Below are positions 21,871-31,259 of a DNA stretch of 54,307 nt, in pieces; the stretch's first letter is position 1; each line of letters begins with the position of its first letter. Source of the DNA: Rhodospirillales bacterium 70-18 (GTDB lineage: Bacteria > Pseudomonadota > Alphaproteobacteria > Acetobacterales > Acetobacteraceae); contig MKWE01000052.1 in assembly GCA_001899585.1 (NCBI GenBank), forward strand, positions 23,918-78,224, in the 5' to 3' direction. Under the pieces are notes generated by a model, which saw nothing but the letters and a program-made list of their open reading frames with translations, was not told the DNA's origin and ran no database searches. Made by a program: the position numbers and the translations under genes.

Positions 21871-22683
21871 CTACACCACCCGCAGCCCCTCCGGCCGCGT
21901 GGCCGGGTTGCGCCAGAACGAATCCGGCTCGTATCGCGCGAACAGGTCCGGCGGCAGGATGCTGCGCCGCACCGGCGCCTGCACCACCGGCCCCACCCGG
22001 TGCAGCCCGGGCGTGCCCAGCCGGGCGTCGAACTCGGTCGCGTCGTCGAAGCGCAGATTGGCCGGGTCGTGGGTGAAACTGGGCTCGCCGATGAACTCGT
22101 ACACCGCGTCCAGCACGCGCTGCGGCGCGGCGGTCAGGCTCTCATAGGTGACGAACAGCAGCCGGTCAGCCTGCCCGCCCCAGGCGGCCTCGCGCAGCGC
22201 GTTCCAGGCATAGCCGACCAGCCCGGCGCCGCTGCCCAGCCCCTCGACGCGGGAATACACCGTGCCGCCGGGGTCGAAGTTGAAGATGCGGGAAAGCTGC
22301 AGCGGATTGCCGCGGATCAGCCGCTCGATACTGTCCAGCACCCAGGGCACGTGGCGCACGCAGCACACCACCTTGGCCCGCGGGAACAGCGTGGCCAGCA
22401 GCGGCAGGCGGGCGCACCACATGCGGTTGGTGTCGAACACCAGCGGCCGGCCGCCGGCGTAATAGGCGGCGAACACCGCGCGCAGCACGGCGGCGCGCTG
22501 GGCGTCATCGATGAACACCGCGGATTCGTTGCCCTGGCTCATCTCGCGCAGCAGGGCGGCGGTGAGGCTGCCGACCGGGCTGGTCATGCCCGCCTGGATG
22601 CGCGGATTCTGCCGCAGCAGGGCGGCCAGCAGGGTGGAGCCGGCGCGTGGCAGGCCGGAAATGAAATGCAGTCCGCCGTCCAT
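21871..22683 (-). CDS. Sulfotransferase family protein
   Basis: A 270-residue protein with an N-terminal phosphosulfate-binding loop, F-I-S-G-L-P-R-A-G-S-T-L-L, typical of the Sulfotransfer_3 and TPST-like group (Arg in place of Lys in the loop). V-V-C-C-V-R-H-V-P-W-V-L-D-S near residue 110 is the likely 3'-phosphate-binding region. The start M-D-G-G-L-H-F is chosen because the P-loop strand follows at once; an open frame extends 21 codons upstream without family support. It is only distantly similar to the sulfotransferase at 5729-6637. The acceptor is unknown. Confidence 0.82.
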   Translation of the reverse strand: MDGGLHFISGLPRAGSTLLAALLRQNPRIQAGMTSPVGSLTAALLREMSQGNESAVFIDDAQRAAVLRAVFAAYYAGGRPLVFDTNRMWCARLPLLATLFPRAKVVCCVRHVPWVLDSIERLIRGNPLQLSRIFNFDPGGTVYSRVEGLGSGAGLVGYAWNALREAAWGGQADRLLFVTYESLTAAPQRVLDAVYEFIGEPSFTHDPANLRFDDATEFDARLGTPGLHRVGPVVQAPVRRSILPPDLFARYEPDSFWRNPATRPEGLRVV

Positions 22684-22782
22684 GATTGCCGCCCCCAGAA
22701 AGCCGCTGCCCCGAATGCACATGAAAATGGGCCAGATCGCCGGCAAAAACCGCTGCCAAACGAAGCTGACCCATTGATTCAG

Positions 22783-22857
22783 TGGCTCGGGCGGTAGGAT
22801 TCGAACCTACGACCAACCGGTTAACAGCCGGTTGCTCTACCGCTGAGCTACGCCCGA
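22783..22857 (-). tRNA. tRNA-Asn (anticodon GUU)
   Basis: A 75-nt cloverleaf is fully visible on the minus strand: 7-bp acceptor stem TCGGGCG/CGCCCGA, D arm GCTC...GAGC, anticodon stem ACCGG/CCGGT with loop CTGTTAA (anticodon GTT), a 5-nt variable loop, T arm GTAGG-TTCGAAT-CCTAC, discriminator G and an encoded CCA. A promoter-like pair of boxes lies upstream. Confidence 0.97.
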
Positions 22858-22881
22858 TCAGCCGCTCTGTGGTGGAGGCGG

Positions 22882-22910
22882 TTCTTAGAGTCCCTGCCCG
22901 GCGCGGTCAA
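22882..22910 (-). promoter_or_regulatory. Sigma-70 promoter of tRNA-Asn
   Basis: On the minus strand, TTGACC (22905-22910) and TAAGAA (22882-22887) are exactly 17 bp apart. The -10 box ends 24 bp before the mature tRNA 5' end. Both boxes match the consensus well. Confidence 0.65.
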
Positions 22911-22988
22911 CCGGGTATTCGCGGCGGCAGGCCGGCCCGGCGCGCAAGGCTGTGGCGCGGCCCATGCCGGCCGAGCAACGCGGCCGGG

Positions 22989-24161
22989 TCAGACCACCTT
23001 GCGCGTCCGCAGCCCGGCGATCGCCGCCGCGTCGAACCCCAGCTCACCCAGCACCGCGTCGGTATGCTCGCCGGCTTCCGGGGTGGCGGTGCGGATCTCC
23101 CATTTGGACCGGCTGAGGTCGATCGGCTGGCCCACCACCTCAACCTCGCCGAGCACTTTGTGCTTCACTTTCCGGGTGATGTTGAGGTGGCGCACCTGCG
23201 GGTCGGCGAACACCTCGTCCATCTTGTAGATCGGCCCGCCGGGCACGCCGGCCTTGTTGAGCAGGTCGATCCATTCCGCCGATGTCCGGGTCTTGGTCAC
23301 CGCCTCGATCGCCGCGTTCAGGGCGCGGCGGTTGTCCGAGCGGGCCTTGTCGGTGGCGTAGGCCGGGTCGGTGGCCAGATGCTCGGCGCCGAGCGCGGTG
23401 CAGAGGCGGCGATAGATGGCCGAACCGGCGGCGGCGATGTTGATGTGGCCGTCGGCGGTGGCGAACACGCCGGTGGGGATGGAGGTCGGGTGGTCGTTGC
23501 CGGCCTGGCCGGGCACCTCGTGCCCGATGGTCCAGCGCGCCGCCTGGAAGTCCAGCATGGAGATCTGGGAGGCCAGCAGCGAGCTTTGCACCCACTGCCC
23601 CTGCCCCGACTGCTCGCGCTCCAGCAGCGCCACCAGGATGCCCTGGGCGGCGAAGATGCCGGCGGTGAGGTCGGCGACCGGGATGCCGACGCGCACCGGC
23701 CCCTGCCCCGGCAGGCCGGTGATCGACATCAGCCCGCCCATGCCCTGGGCGATCTGGTCGAAGCCGGGGCGGTCGCGGTACGGCCCGTCCTGGCCGAAGC
23801 CGGAGATGGAGGCGTAGACGATGCGCGGGTTCAGCGCCGCCAGGGTGGCGTAGTCGATCTTCAGGCGGTCCTTCACGTCCGGGCGGTAGTTCTCCACCAC
23901 CACGTCGGCCGTGCGCACCAGGCGGTACATGATGTCCAGCCCCTCGGGGCTTTTCAGGTCCAGCGTCAGGCTGCGCTTGTTGCGGTGCAGGTTCTGGAAA
24001 TCCGGTCCGTGGCGCGCGCCGCCAAGGCCGGAATCGCCCTCCGGCGCCTCGATCTTGATGACATCCGCCCCCCAGTCGGCGAGCTGGCGCACGCAGGTGG
24101 GGCCGGCGCGGACCCGGGTGAGGTCGATGACCTTGAAGCGCGACAGCGGGCCGTTGCCCAT
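22989..24161 (-). CDS. Class III CoA-transferase (CaiB/BaiF/formyl-CoA transferase family)
   Basis: A 390-residue CoA-transferase. Marks are F-K-V-I-D-L-T-R-V-R-A-G-P at the N-terminus, L-A-D-W-G-A-D-V-I-K-I-E, N-K-R-S-L-T-L-D-L-K, A-S-I-S-G-F-G-Q-D-G-P, and G-I-P-V-A-D-L-T-A-G, whose Asp matches the catalytic aspartate that forms the acyl anhydride. The start is set by an AAGGAG site with 6-bp spacing to the ATG at 24161; an ATG two codons earlier abuts the site. It moves CoA between carboxylic acids, and the acids are not known. It lies on the same strand downstream of the MFS and SDR genes and may belong to the aromatic-acid locus. Confidence 0.88.
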   Translation of the reverse strand: MGNGPLSRFKVIDLTRVRAGPTCVRQLADWGADVIKIEAPEGDSGLGGARHGPDFQNLHRNKRSLTLDLKSPEGLDIMYRLVRTADVVVENYRPDVKDRLKIDYATLAALNPRIVYASISGFGQDGPYRDRPGFDQIAQGMGGLMSITGLPGQGPVRVGIPVADLTAGIFAAQGILVALLEREQSGQGQWVQSSLLASQISMLDFQAARWTIGHEVPGQAGNDHPTSIPTGVFATADGHINIAAAGSAIYRRLCTALGAEHLATDPAYATDKARSDNRRALNAAIEAVTKTRTSAEWIDLLNKAGVPGGPIYKMDEVFADPQVRHLNITRKVKHKVLGEVEVVGQPIDLSRSKWEIRTATPEAGEHTDAVLGELGFDAAAIAGLRTRKVV

Positions 24162-24252
24162 GGACATCTCCTTGCGCCCGGAGCCGGGCGGCGAGCGTTG
24201 CGGTGGGGCGAATCCTACGCCAGGGGTGTGCGCTTGCCCACCCGGCGGCGGG

Positions 24253-25512
24253 TCAGGGGCCGTCCCCGCCCGGCGGCGGCGGGGGCGTGGCCAGGCCGGC
24301 ATGGAGCGCCGGCTCGGCCATCGCCGGCACGAAGGCGCCGCGCAGGTCGCGCGGCACCTCGCCGCGCAGGCGGATGCGCAGGCCGGTGAACAGGCTGATC
24401 CCGCCCAGCACCACGGCCAGGTAGATGAACAGGCCGCCTGGCCCTAGCAGCCCCATGACCGCGCCGGCCAGCGCCGGGCCGACCGTGGCCCCCATCGCCC
24501 AGACGAACAGCAGCCCGCCGCTGGCCGCCACCGCATCGCCACGCGCCAGCCGGTCGTTGGTCTGGCCGGCGCCAAGGCCGTACAGCGGCGCCGCGACGCC
24601 GGCGAAGGCGCAGCCCAGCACCAGCAGCACCGGCATGCCCGCCCGTCCGGCCAGCACGAACAGCAGCGCCAACGCCAGCCCCAGCGCCAGCACCGCCACG
24701 GCCATCGGCCGCCGGCCCAGCCGGTCCGACAGCAGGCCGATCGGCCACTGCACCGCCAGCCCGGCGACGTTGGCGGCCGAGACGAAGGCGGCGACCTGGG
24801 TCGGGTGGTAACCGAAGCGGGAGAGATAGACCGGCGCCAGCGCGTAGAACACGCCGTTCACCAGCCCGGCCGCCAGGCAGCAGGCCAGCCCGACCGGCGA
24901 GACGCGGTACAGCGCCGCCAGCCCCATGCGCGCCTGCCGGCCGATCGCCGGGTTGGGCTGGCGGGTCAGCGCCAGCGGCAGCAACGCGGTGGTGAACGCG
25001 ATGCCGGCCGGCACGAACAGCCAGGCCGAGGCGGGCACCGCGTTCAGCGCCACCGGCCCCAGCGCGCCGCCGCCCCAGGAGGCGACCAGGTAGGCGCCGA
25101 AGATCCGCCCCCGGCTGGCGTTGTCGGCCGATCCGTTCAGCCAGCTTTCCGCCACCAGGCACAGCCCGGCCGCACTCAGCCCGACCACCGCCCGCAGCGC
25201 CGCCCAGGCGAGCGGCTGGCCGACCACCGCCATCAGCAGCGTGGCGTTGGCGGCCAGCGCGGCGAAGGCGGCGAAGGCGCGGATATGGCCGACCCGGATC
25301 ACCAGCCGCTCGGCGGTCATCGCGCCGGCCATGAAGCCGAGCGAATAGGCCGAGGCGATCAGCCCGATCTGCGGCGCCGTGCTGCCGCCGCCGACCAGCA
25401 ACAGCGGCACCAGCGGGGCCATCAGCCCCAGCGCCACCTGCGCGCTGAGCACGCCCAGCAGCACCGGCACGACAGGCGAGAGGGGCGCGACGGGCGAGAG
25501 GGGGGAGGCCAT
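24253..25512 (-). CDS. MFS transporter
   Basis: A 419-residue carrier with about 12 predicted membrane helices. Visible MFS motifs are G-L-L-S-D-R-L-G-R-R-P between helices (loop 8-9) and the paired glycine-rich helices. The first half has an atypical loop 2-3 (A-E-R-L-V-I-R-V-G-H-I-R). It resembles the YcaD/YfkF group of drug/solute carriers. Its ATG overlaps the stop of the upstream SDR gene (ATGA), so the two are translated together. Uptake or efflux of an aromatic acid is a reasonable guess from context only. Confidence 0.85.
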   Translation of the reverse strand: MASPLSPVAPLSPVVPVLLGVLSAQVALGLMAPLVPLLLVGGGSTAPQIGLIASAYSLGFMAGAMTAERLVIRVGHIRAFAAFAALAANATLLMAVVGQPLAWAALRAVVGLSAAGLCLVAESWLNGSADNASRGRIFGAYLVASWGGGALGPVALNAVPASAWLFVPAGIAFTTALLPLALTRQPNPAIGRQARMGLAALYRVSPVGLACCLAAGLVNGVFYALAPVYLSRFGYHPTQVAAFVSAANVAGLAVQWPIGLLSDRLGRRPMAVAVLALGLALALLFVLAGRAGMPVLLVLGCAFAGVAAPLYGLGAGQTNDRLARGDAVAASGGLLFVWAMGATVGPALAGAVMGLLGPGGLFIYLAVVLGGISLFTGLRIRLRGEVPRDLRGAFVPAMAEPALHAGLATPPPPPGGDGP

Positions 25513-26282
25513 CAGCCGACGAACGTGACCTCGACGCCCGCGCGACGGCGCAGTTCGTCGTCGCGGATGCTGCATTCGCCGCCGGGGACATCGGCGGCCT
25601 CCGGCGTGCACAGCCAGGCGATCACCCCGGCCGGGGCGGCGGGCGGGATCAGCGCCTCGATCGGCAACTGGCTCACCGGGTTCATACCGGCCGCGCGCAC
25701 CGCCACCTGCATGTCGGTGCGCACGGTGCCCGGGGAGAAGCCGTAGGCGCGGATGCCGCGTTCGCCGTATTCCAGCAGCAGCGCGCGGGTGAGCATCACC
25801 ATGCCGGCCTTGGAGCTGCAATAGGCGCTCCAGCCCTCCAGCGGCCGGTGGCCGGCGCCGGAGCTGACATTGACGATAGTGCCGCCGCGTTCCAGCAGAT
25901 GCGGCAGGGCGGCGTGGCAGGCGAAGAAGGCGCCGGTCAGGTTGACCTGGATGCAGCGCGCCCATTCGGCCGGGTCGGTCTCGTGCAGGTGGCCGATCGG
26001 CTGGATGACGCCGGCGTTGTTGATGAGGTGGTCCAGCCGGCCGAACCGGGCCACGGTGGCGGCGACGGCGGCGGCCACCGCCGCCTGGTCGGCCACGTCA
26101 CAGGTGAGCGGCAGCACGTTCGGGCCGAGCCGCTCGGCCAGCGCATCAAGCGGCGCGCGCCGGCGGGCGGCGATGGCCAGCATGGCGCCGCGCGCGGCCA
26201 GCGCCTCGGCCAGGGCGGCGCCGATGCCGGCGCTGGCCCCCATCACCAGGGCGACGGTGCCGGCGAGATCCTGTGTGCTCAT
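25512..26282 (-). CDS. Short-chain dehydrogenase/reductase
   Basis: A 256-residue classical SDR. The cofactor motif G-A-S-A-G-I-G is at residues 15-21, N-N-A-G at 88-91, and the catalytic Ser (about 140), Tyr154 and Lys158 (in S-A-Y-C-S-S-K) are all present. The arginines after the first beta strand (A-A-R-R-R) favour NADP(H). It is divergent from the CoA-ligase gene and overlaps the MFS gene. It could be the 3-hydroxyacyl-CoA dehydrogenase of the CoA pathway or an unrelated reductase. Confidence 0.88.
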   Translation of the reverse strand: MSTQDLAGTVALVMGASAGIGAALAEALAARGAMLAIAARRRAPLDALAERLGPNVLPLTCDVADQAAVAAAVAATVARFGRLDHLINNAGVIQPIGHLHETDPAEWARCIQVNLTGAFFACHAALPHLLERGGTIVNVSSGAGHRPLEGWSAYCSSKAGMVMLTRALLLEYGERGIRAYGFSPGTVRTDMQVAVRAAGMNPVSQLPIEALIPPAAPAGVIAWLCTPEAADVPGGECSIRDDELRRRAGVEVTFVG

Positions 26283-26370
26283 GCTGCGGTCCTTCAGGGT
26301 TGCCGGGGGATGCTACGTCCGGATCGGTTCGCAGGACAGGCGGGGATTGTTGACGCTGGCCGGAGCGACT

Positions 26371-26383
26371 CTTTAGGCTTCAA
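26371..26383. promoter_or_regulatory. Shared promoter motif CTTTAGGCTTCAA (site 1)
   Basis: This 13-bp motif lies between the divergent SDR and CoA-ligase starts. It recurs as TTTTAGGCTTGAA at 30418-30430, between the divergent monooxygenase and second SDR starts (11 of 13 identical). On the plus strand it sits downstream of TTGACG (26350-26355). The repetition at two promoter regions of one locus suggests an operator, perhaps for the MarR-type regulator encoded at 31259. The regulator match is inferred. Confidence 0.45.
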
Positions 26384-26412
26384 CTATTCCGGGGCAACCG
26401 GCGTGGGGAGCC

Positions 26413-28032
26413 ATGATGACCGACGCGCAGGCCAGCGACCGCTTCGTGCTCGACCGGCTGCCGCCGCGCGCCGATTGGCCGGAACGGCGGTTCACCCTGG
26501 CGGCGCTGAACTACCCCGACCGGCTGAACTGCGTGGCCGTGCTGCTGGACGCGCGGGCGGCGCGGGCGCCGGAACGGCCCTGCCTGATCGCCCCGGACGA
26601 GCGGCTGAGCTATGGCGCGCTGCGGGCACGGGTGGACCGGATCGCGCATCTGCTGACCCGTGAGCTGGGGTTGGCGCCAGGCGGGCGGGTACTGCTGCGC
26701 GCCGCCAACACGCCGATGATGGTGGCCTGCTACCTGGCGGTGATGAAGGCCGGCGGCGTGGTGGTGGCGACCATGCCGATGCTGCGGGCGCGCGAACTGG
26801 CCTATCCGATCGAGAAGGCCCGCATCGCGCTGGCGCTGTGCGACGCGCGGCTGGCCGGCGAGATGGAGGCGGCGCGCGCCCTGGCGCCGGCGCTGCGGCA
26901 GGTGGTGTATTTCAACACCGCCGCGCCGGACGGGCTGGAGGCGCGCATCGCGGACATGCCGGACCGCTTCGACGCGGTGGATACCGCCGCAGAGGACCCG
27001 GCGCTGATCGGCTTCACCTCCGGCACCACCGGCGAACCGAAGGGCACGGTGCATTTCCATCGCGACGTGCTGGCGGTGTGCGACAGCTATTCCCGCCACG
27101 TGCTGCGCCCAACCGCCGAGGACCGCTTCATCGGCTCGCCGCCGCTGGCCTTCACCTTCGGCCTGGGCGGGCTGGTGCTGTTTCCGCTGCACGCCGGGGC
27201 CAGTACGGTGCTGCTGGAACGGGCCGGGCCGGACGAACTGCTGGAGGCGATCCCGCGCTTCGGCGCCACCATCTGCTTCACCGCACCCACCGCCTATCGC
27301 GCCATGCTGGGCAGGCTGGGCAGGCCGGCCGGCCACGACCTGTCCGGCCTGCGGCGCTGCGTGTCGGCCGGGGAGACGCTGCCCAAGGCCACCTGGGACG
27401 CCTGGTTCGCGGCCACCGGGTTGCGGCTGATGGACGGCATCGGCGCCACCGAGATGCTGCACATCTTCATCGCGGCGCGCGAGGAGGAGATCCGCCCCGG
27501 CGCCACCGGCCGGCCGGTGCCGGGCTACGAGGCGCGGGTGGTGGATGCCGGGATGCGCGAGGTGGCGGACGGCACGCCGGGCCTTCTGGCGGTGCGCGGG
27601 CCGACCGGCTGCCGGTACCTGGATGACGCCCGCCAGCGCCGCTATGTGCGCGACGGTTGGAACCTGACCGGCGACACCTTCGTGCGCGACGCGGACGGGT
27701 ATTTCTGGTTCCAGGCGCGGGCCGACGACATGATCGTCTCGGCCGGCTACAACATTGCCGGGCCGGAGGTGGAAGCGGCACTGCTGCTGCACCCGGCGGT
27801 GGCGGAATGCGCGGTGATCGGGACAGCGGATGCCGAACGGGGGCAGGTGGTGCGGGCCTTCGTGGTGCTGAAGCCGGGCCATGCCGGGGATGCGGCAATG
27901 ACGCGGGCGCTGCAGGATTTCGTGAAGGCGACGATCGCGCCGTACAAATATCCGCGGGCGATCGAATACCGCGACCAGTTGCCGAAGACGCAGACGGGGA
28001 AGCTGCAACGATTCCGGCTGCGCGAGGGCTGA
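26413..28032 (+). CDS. 2-aminobenzoate-CoA ligase-like acyl-CoA synthetase
   Basis: A 539-residue ANL-superfamily ligase. The phosphate loop G-F-T-S-G-T-T-G-E-P-K-G begins at residue 200. D-G-I-G-A-T-E-M-L-H-I-F and the hinge R-A-D-D-M-I-V-S-A-G-Y-N-I are present, and the C-terminal catalytic Lys is about 530 in T-G-K-L-Q-R-F. It belongs to the benzoate/2-aminobenzoate ligase group (T-A-P-T-A-Y-R-A-M and G-A-T-E-M-L-H). It activates the aromatic acid with ATP and CoA. A GGGGAG site precedes the ATG-ATG start. It converges with the flavin monooxygenase gene, 14 bp away, which would act on its product. Salicylate or benzoate remain possible substrates. Confidence 0.87.
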   Translation: MMTDAQASDRFVLDRLPPRADWPERRFTLAALNYPDRLNCVAVLLDARAARAPERPCLIAPDERLSYGALRARVDRIAHLLTRELGLAPGGRVLLRAANTPMMVACYLAVMKAGGVVVATMPMLRARELAYPIEKARIALALCDARLAGEMEAARALAPALRQVVYFNTAAPDGLEARIADMPDRFDAVDTAAEDPALIGFTSGTTGEPKGTVHFHRDVLAVCDSYSRHVLRPTAEDRFIGSPPLAFTFGLGGLVLFPLHAGASTVLLERAGPDELLEAIPRFGATICFTAPTAYRAMLGRLGRPAGHDLSGLRRCVSAGETLPKATWDAWFAATGLRLMDGIGATEMLHIFIAAREEEIRPGATGRPVPGYEARVVDAGMREVADGTPGLLAVRGPTGCRYLDDARQRRYVRDGWNLTGDTFVRDADGYFWFQARADDMIVSAGYNIAGPEVEAALLLHPAVAECAVIGTADAERGQVVRAFVVLKPGHAGDAAMTRALQDFVKATIAPYKYPRAIEYRDQLPKTQTGKLQRFRLREG

Positions 28033-28046
28033 GCGGGACCGCCGCC

Positions 28047-30377
28047 CTACGACGCCTGCCCTGCCGGGTTATGCGATTTCGGCCGGGTTTTCAGCTTCAG
28101 CTCCTCCAGCTCCGCGCGGGTCTGCTCGGCCAGGCGGAAAAGCTGCGCCCGGCCCGGCTCGTATTGCGGCGCCGCGGCCGGCAGCTTCACGCCGTACTGG
28201 GCGGCGGCGTGCAGGGTGAAATAGGGGTTGGCGAGGTGCGGGCGGGCGAGCGCCACCAGGTCCGCCCGGCCGGCGGCCAGGATGGTGTTGACCTGGTCGG
28301 CGGTGGTGATATTGCCGACGCACATGGTCGCCATGCCGCCGTCGTTGCGGATGGCGTCGCTGAACGGGGTCTGGAACATGCGGCCGTAGACGGGCTGGCC
28401 CTCCGGCACGGTCTGGCCGGTGGAGACGTCGATCAGGTCGCAGCCGTGGCGGGCGAATTCGCGGGCGATCTCCAGCGCGTCGGCGGCGGTGATGCCGCCC
28501 TCCAGCCAGTCGGTGGCGGAGATGCGCACCGACATCGGCTTATGGGCGGGCCAGGCGGCGCGCACCGCGTCGAACACCTCCAGCGGGAAGCGCAGCCGGT
28601 CGTCCAGGCCGCCGCCGTATTCGTCGGTACGGTGGTTGGTCAGGGGCGAGATGAAGCTGGCCAGCAGGTAGCCGTGGGCGCAGTGCAACTCGACCATGTC
28701 GAAGCCGGCGCGGGCGGCGCGGGCGGTGGCGGCGACGAAATCGTCGCGCACGCGGTCCATGTCGGCGCGGGTCATGGCGCGCGGCACCTGGCTGTCTGGG
28801 TAGTAAGGCAGCGGCGACGGGGCCAGGATGGGCCAGCCGCCATCCGGCAGCGGGCGGTCCATGCCCTGCCACATCAGCCGGGTGGCGCCCTTGCGGCCGG
28901 CGTGGCCGAGTTGCAGGCAGATCTTCGCCGGGCCGGCGGCGTGCACGAAATCGACGATGCGCGTCCAGGCCGCCTCCTGCGCGTCGGTATACAGGCCGGC
29001 GCAGCCCGGGGTGATGCGGGCCTCGGCGGAGACATCGGTCATCTCGGTGAAGATCAGCCCGGCGCCGCCCATCGCGCGGGCGCCGTAATGCACCATGTGC
29101 CAGTCGCCGGGCACGCCGTCGGTGGCCGAATACATGCACATCGGCGAGACCACGACGCGGTTGGCCAGCGCCATGTCGCGCAGGGCGAAGGGCTGGAACA
29201 TCGGCGGCGCCGGCGCCTCCACCGCCGTGGCGAGGCCGCGCTCGGCGGTCTGGCGGGCGAACATGCGGTCGGTGGCGGCGACGAAGCTGGGCGCGCGCAG
29301 GCGGAGGTTATCGTAGGTGATGGCGCGCGAGCGGGTCATCAGGCCGAAGGCGAACTGGGTCGGCTCCATGTGCCAGAAGCGGCGAACATGCTCGAACCAG
29401 ACCAGCGAGATGTCGGCGGCGTGCTGGATGCGCTCGACATCGGCGCGGCGGCTGGCCTCGAAATGCGCCAGCGCCTCGGGGATGCCTGTGGTGGCACGGA
29501 CGCTCTCGAACAGGGCGATCGCGTCCTCCATGGCCAGCTTGGTGCCCGAGCCGATGGAGAAATGCGCGGTGGACTTGGCGTCACCCAGCAGCACCACGTT
29601 GCCCATGGTGCTGCGGCGGTTGCGGATCATCGGGAAGCGGCGCCACAGCGAGCGGTTGGTGACCAGCTTGTGGCCGTCGAGGTCGTCGGCGAACACGCCC
29701 TCCAGGAACCGGGCGGACTCCGTCTCGTCCATGTCGGCGAGGCCGGCATAGGCGTGGGTATCGGCGCTGGTTTCCATCACCCAGGTGGAGTGGCCGGGCT
29801 CGTACTGGTAGGCGTGGGCGATGAAGACGCCGAACTCGGTCTCGCGGAAGCTGAAGGTGAAGGCGTCGAGCGGCCGGGTGGAGCCCATCCAGGCGAAGCG
29901 GTTGGGGCGCAGATCGACCTCGGTGCCGAAATGGGCGCGGAACTGCTCGCGGACGAAGGAGTTGATGCCGTCGGCAGCCACCACCAGGTCGGCATCGGCG
30001 ACATCGGCCAGGCTGGTGATCTCGGAGCCGAAAACGAGCTTCACGCCCAGGGCGCGGGCACGCTCCTGCAGCAGCAGCAGCAAGGTGCGGCGCGAGCAGC
30101 CGCAGAAGCCGTTGCCGCCGATGCGGTGGCTGGTGCCCTTGAAGCGGATCTCGATATCGTCCCAGTAGGCGAAGTTCCGGGTGATCGCGCGGTAGCTCTC
30201 GGGATCGTAGGCGGCGAAGGTGTCCAGCGTGGCGTCGGAGAAGACGACGCCGAAGCCGAAGGTGTCGTCGGCGCGGTTGCGCTCGTGCACCGTGATGTCG
30301 GCCTGCGGGCGGGCCTTCTTCATCAGGATCGCGAAATACAGACCGGCCGGACCGCCACCCAGAATCGCAATCCGCAT
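28047..30377 (-). CDS. Bifunctional 2-aminobenzoyl-CoA monooxygenase/reductase (or salicylyl-CoA 5-hydroxylase/oxidoreductase)
   Basis: A 776-residue fusion. Residues 1 to about 380 are a group A flavin monooxygenase with the dinucleotide motif G-G-G-P-A-G at 7-12, [11 protein letters not shown] near 130, and L-L-G-D-A-K-S-T for FAD. From Met393 to the end is an Old Yellow Enzyme-type FMN reductase ([33 protein letters not shown]). This domain pair defines the enzyme that hydroxylates and then reduces 2-aminobenzoyl-CoA without aromatic-ring dioxygenation, as known in Azoarcus evansii. Annotation as salicylyl-CoA 5-hydroxylase is also used for this family; the ligase and RidA neighbours favour the amino substrate. 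It has its own strong promoter. Confidence 0.88.
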   Translation of the reverse strand: MRIAILGGGPAGLYFAILMKKARPQADITVHERNRADDTFGFGVVFSDATLDTFAAYDPESYRAITRNFAYWDDIEIRFKGTSHRIGGNGFCGCSRRTLLLLLQERARALGVKLVFGSEITSLADVADADLVVAADGINSFVREQFRAHFGTEVDLRPNRFAWMGSTRPLDAFTFSFRETEFGVFIAHAYQYEPGHSTWVMETSADTHAYAGLADMDETESARFLEGVFADDLDGHKLVTNRSLWRRFPMIRNRRSTMGNVVLLGDAKSTAHFSIGSGTKLAMEDAIALFESVRATTGIPEALAHFEASRRADVERIQHAADISLVWFEHVRRFWHMEPTQFAFGLMTRSRAITYDNLRLRAPSFVAATDRMFARQTAERGLATAVEAPAPPMFQPFALRDMALANRVVVSPMCMYSATDGVPGDWHMVHYGARAMGGAGLIFTEMTDVSAEARITPGCAGLYTDAQEAAWTRIVDFVHAAGPAKICLQLGHAGRKGATRLMWQGMDRPLPDGGWPILAPSPLPYYPDSQVPRAMTRADMDRVRDDFVAATARAARAGFDMVELHCAHGYLLASFISPLTNHRTDEYGGGLDDRLRFPLEVFDAVRAAWPAHKPMSVRISATDWLEGGITAADALEIAREFARHGCDLIDVSTGQTVPEGQPVYGRMFQTPFSDAIRNDGGMATMCVGNITTADQVNTILAAGRADLVALARPHLANPYFTLHAAAQYGVKLPAAAPQYEPGRAQLFRLAEQTRAELEELKLKTRPKSHNPAGQAS

Positions 30378-30416
30378 CGTCGCATCTCCTGCTTGGCCGG
30401 CTGCACGCGCGCAAAC

Positions 30417-30445
30417 ATTTTAGGCTTGAAAGATCGGCCGTGCAA
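30417..30445 (-). promoter_or_regulatory. Sigma-70 promoter of the flavin monooxygenase/reductase gene, overlapping shared motif site 2
   Basis: On the minus strand, TTGCAC (30440-30445) and TAAAAT (30417-30422) are 17 bp apart, and the ATG lies 40 bp beyond the -10 box. The shared motif TTTTAGGCTTGAA (30418-30430) covers the -10 box and the adjoining spacer, the right place for a repressor to block transcription. Confidence 0.6.
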
Positions 30446-30497
30446 TGTTGGGATGCTCCCACGGTTGAGCCGACAACAGGCAGAGCAGGGAACGCAG

Positions 30498-31259
30498 ATG
30501 GATCCGGCCGGACGGCACGCGCTGGTCACCGGCGGCGGGCGCGGCATCGGCGCCGCGACGGCGCGCGCGCTGAGCGAGGCCGGGGCGCGGGTGACCGTGC
30601 TGGGGCGCGATGCGGCGCGGCTGCGGGCGATGGTGGAGAGCGGCGGGGCGGAAGGCTTCGCGCAGGCCGATGTCACCGATGCCGCCGCGGTCGCCGCGGC
30701 GGTGGCGCGGGCCGAGGCGGCGCTGGGGCCGATCGGCATCCTGGTCAACAACGCGGGGGCGGCGGAAAGTGCCTCGTTCGCCCGCACCGACCGTGGGCTG
30801 TGGGACCGCATGCTGGCGGTGAACCTGACGGCTGTGTTCGAGACCACCCAGACGGTGCTGCCGGGCATGCTGCGCGCCGGCTGGGGCCGGGTGGTGACGA
30901 TCGCCTCCACCGCCGGGCTGGCCGGATATCCCTATGTCGCCGCCTATGTCGCGGCCAAGCACGGCGTGGTCGGGCTGACCCGCGCGCTGGCGCTGGAATG
31001 CGCGCGCGGCGGGGTGACGGTGAACGCGGTCTGCCCGGGCTTCACGGAGACGGACCTGCTGGCCGGCAGCATCGCCACCGTGATGGCCGCCACCGGGCGC
31101 AGCGAGGCGCAGACGCGCGACAGCCTGCTGCGCGGCAACCCCCAGGGCCGGTTCGTGACGCCGGAGGAGGTCGCGGCGGCCGTGCTTTACCTGTGCGAGC
31201 CGGGCGCGGCGGCGATGACCGGGCAGGCGCTGGCGGTGGCCGGCGGCGAGGTGATGTGA
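30498..31259 (+). CDS. Short-chain dehydrogenase/reductase (3-hydroxyacyl-CoA dehydrogenase-like)
   Basis: A 253-residue classical SDR with T-G-G-G-R-G-I-G at residues 11-18, N-N-A-G at 84-87, and the catalytic Ser137, Tyr150 and Lys154 (Y-V-A-A-K). It is FabG/HSD10-like in the G-Y-P-Y-V-A-A-Y region and the C-terminal G-Q-A-L-A-V-A-G-G-E. It is the first gene of a four-gene run with MarR, RidA and a serine hydrolase. Its stop shares one base with the MarR start. A step in the later oxidation of the ring-reduced CoA ester is likely from context. Confidence 0.9.
   Translation: MDPAGRHALVTGGGRGIGAATARALSEAGARVTVLGRDAARLRAMVESGGAEGFAQADVTDAAAVAAAVARAEAALGPIGILVNNAGAAESASFARTDRGLWDRMLAVNLTAVFETTQTVLPGMLRAGWGRVVTIASTAGLAGYPYVAAYVAAKHGVVGLTRALALECARGGVTVNAVCPGFTETDLLAGSIATVMAATGRSEAQTRDSLLRGNPQGRFVTPEEVAAAVLYLCEPGAAAMTGQALAVAGGEVM

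Noticed and set aside
27657-31259. A 1200-codon open frame on the plus strand
   Set aside because: Only its last 253 codons (from 30498) code for a recognisable SDR. The rest runs antisense to the flavin monooxygenase gene and has no family features.
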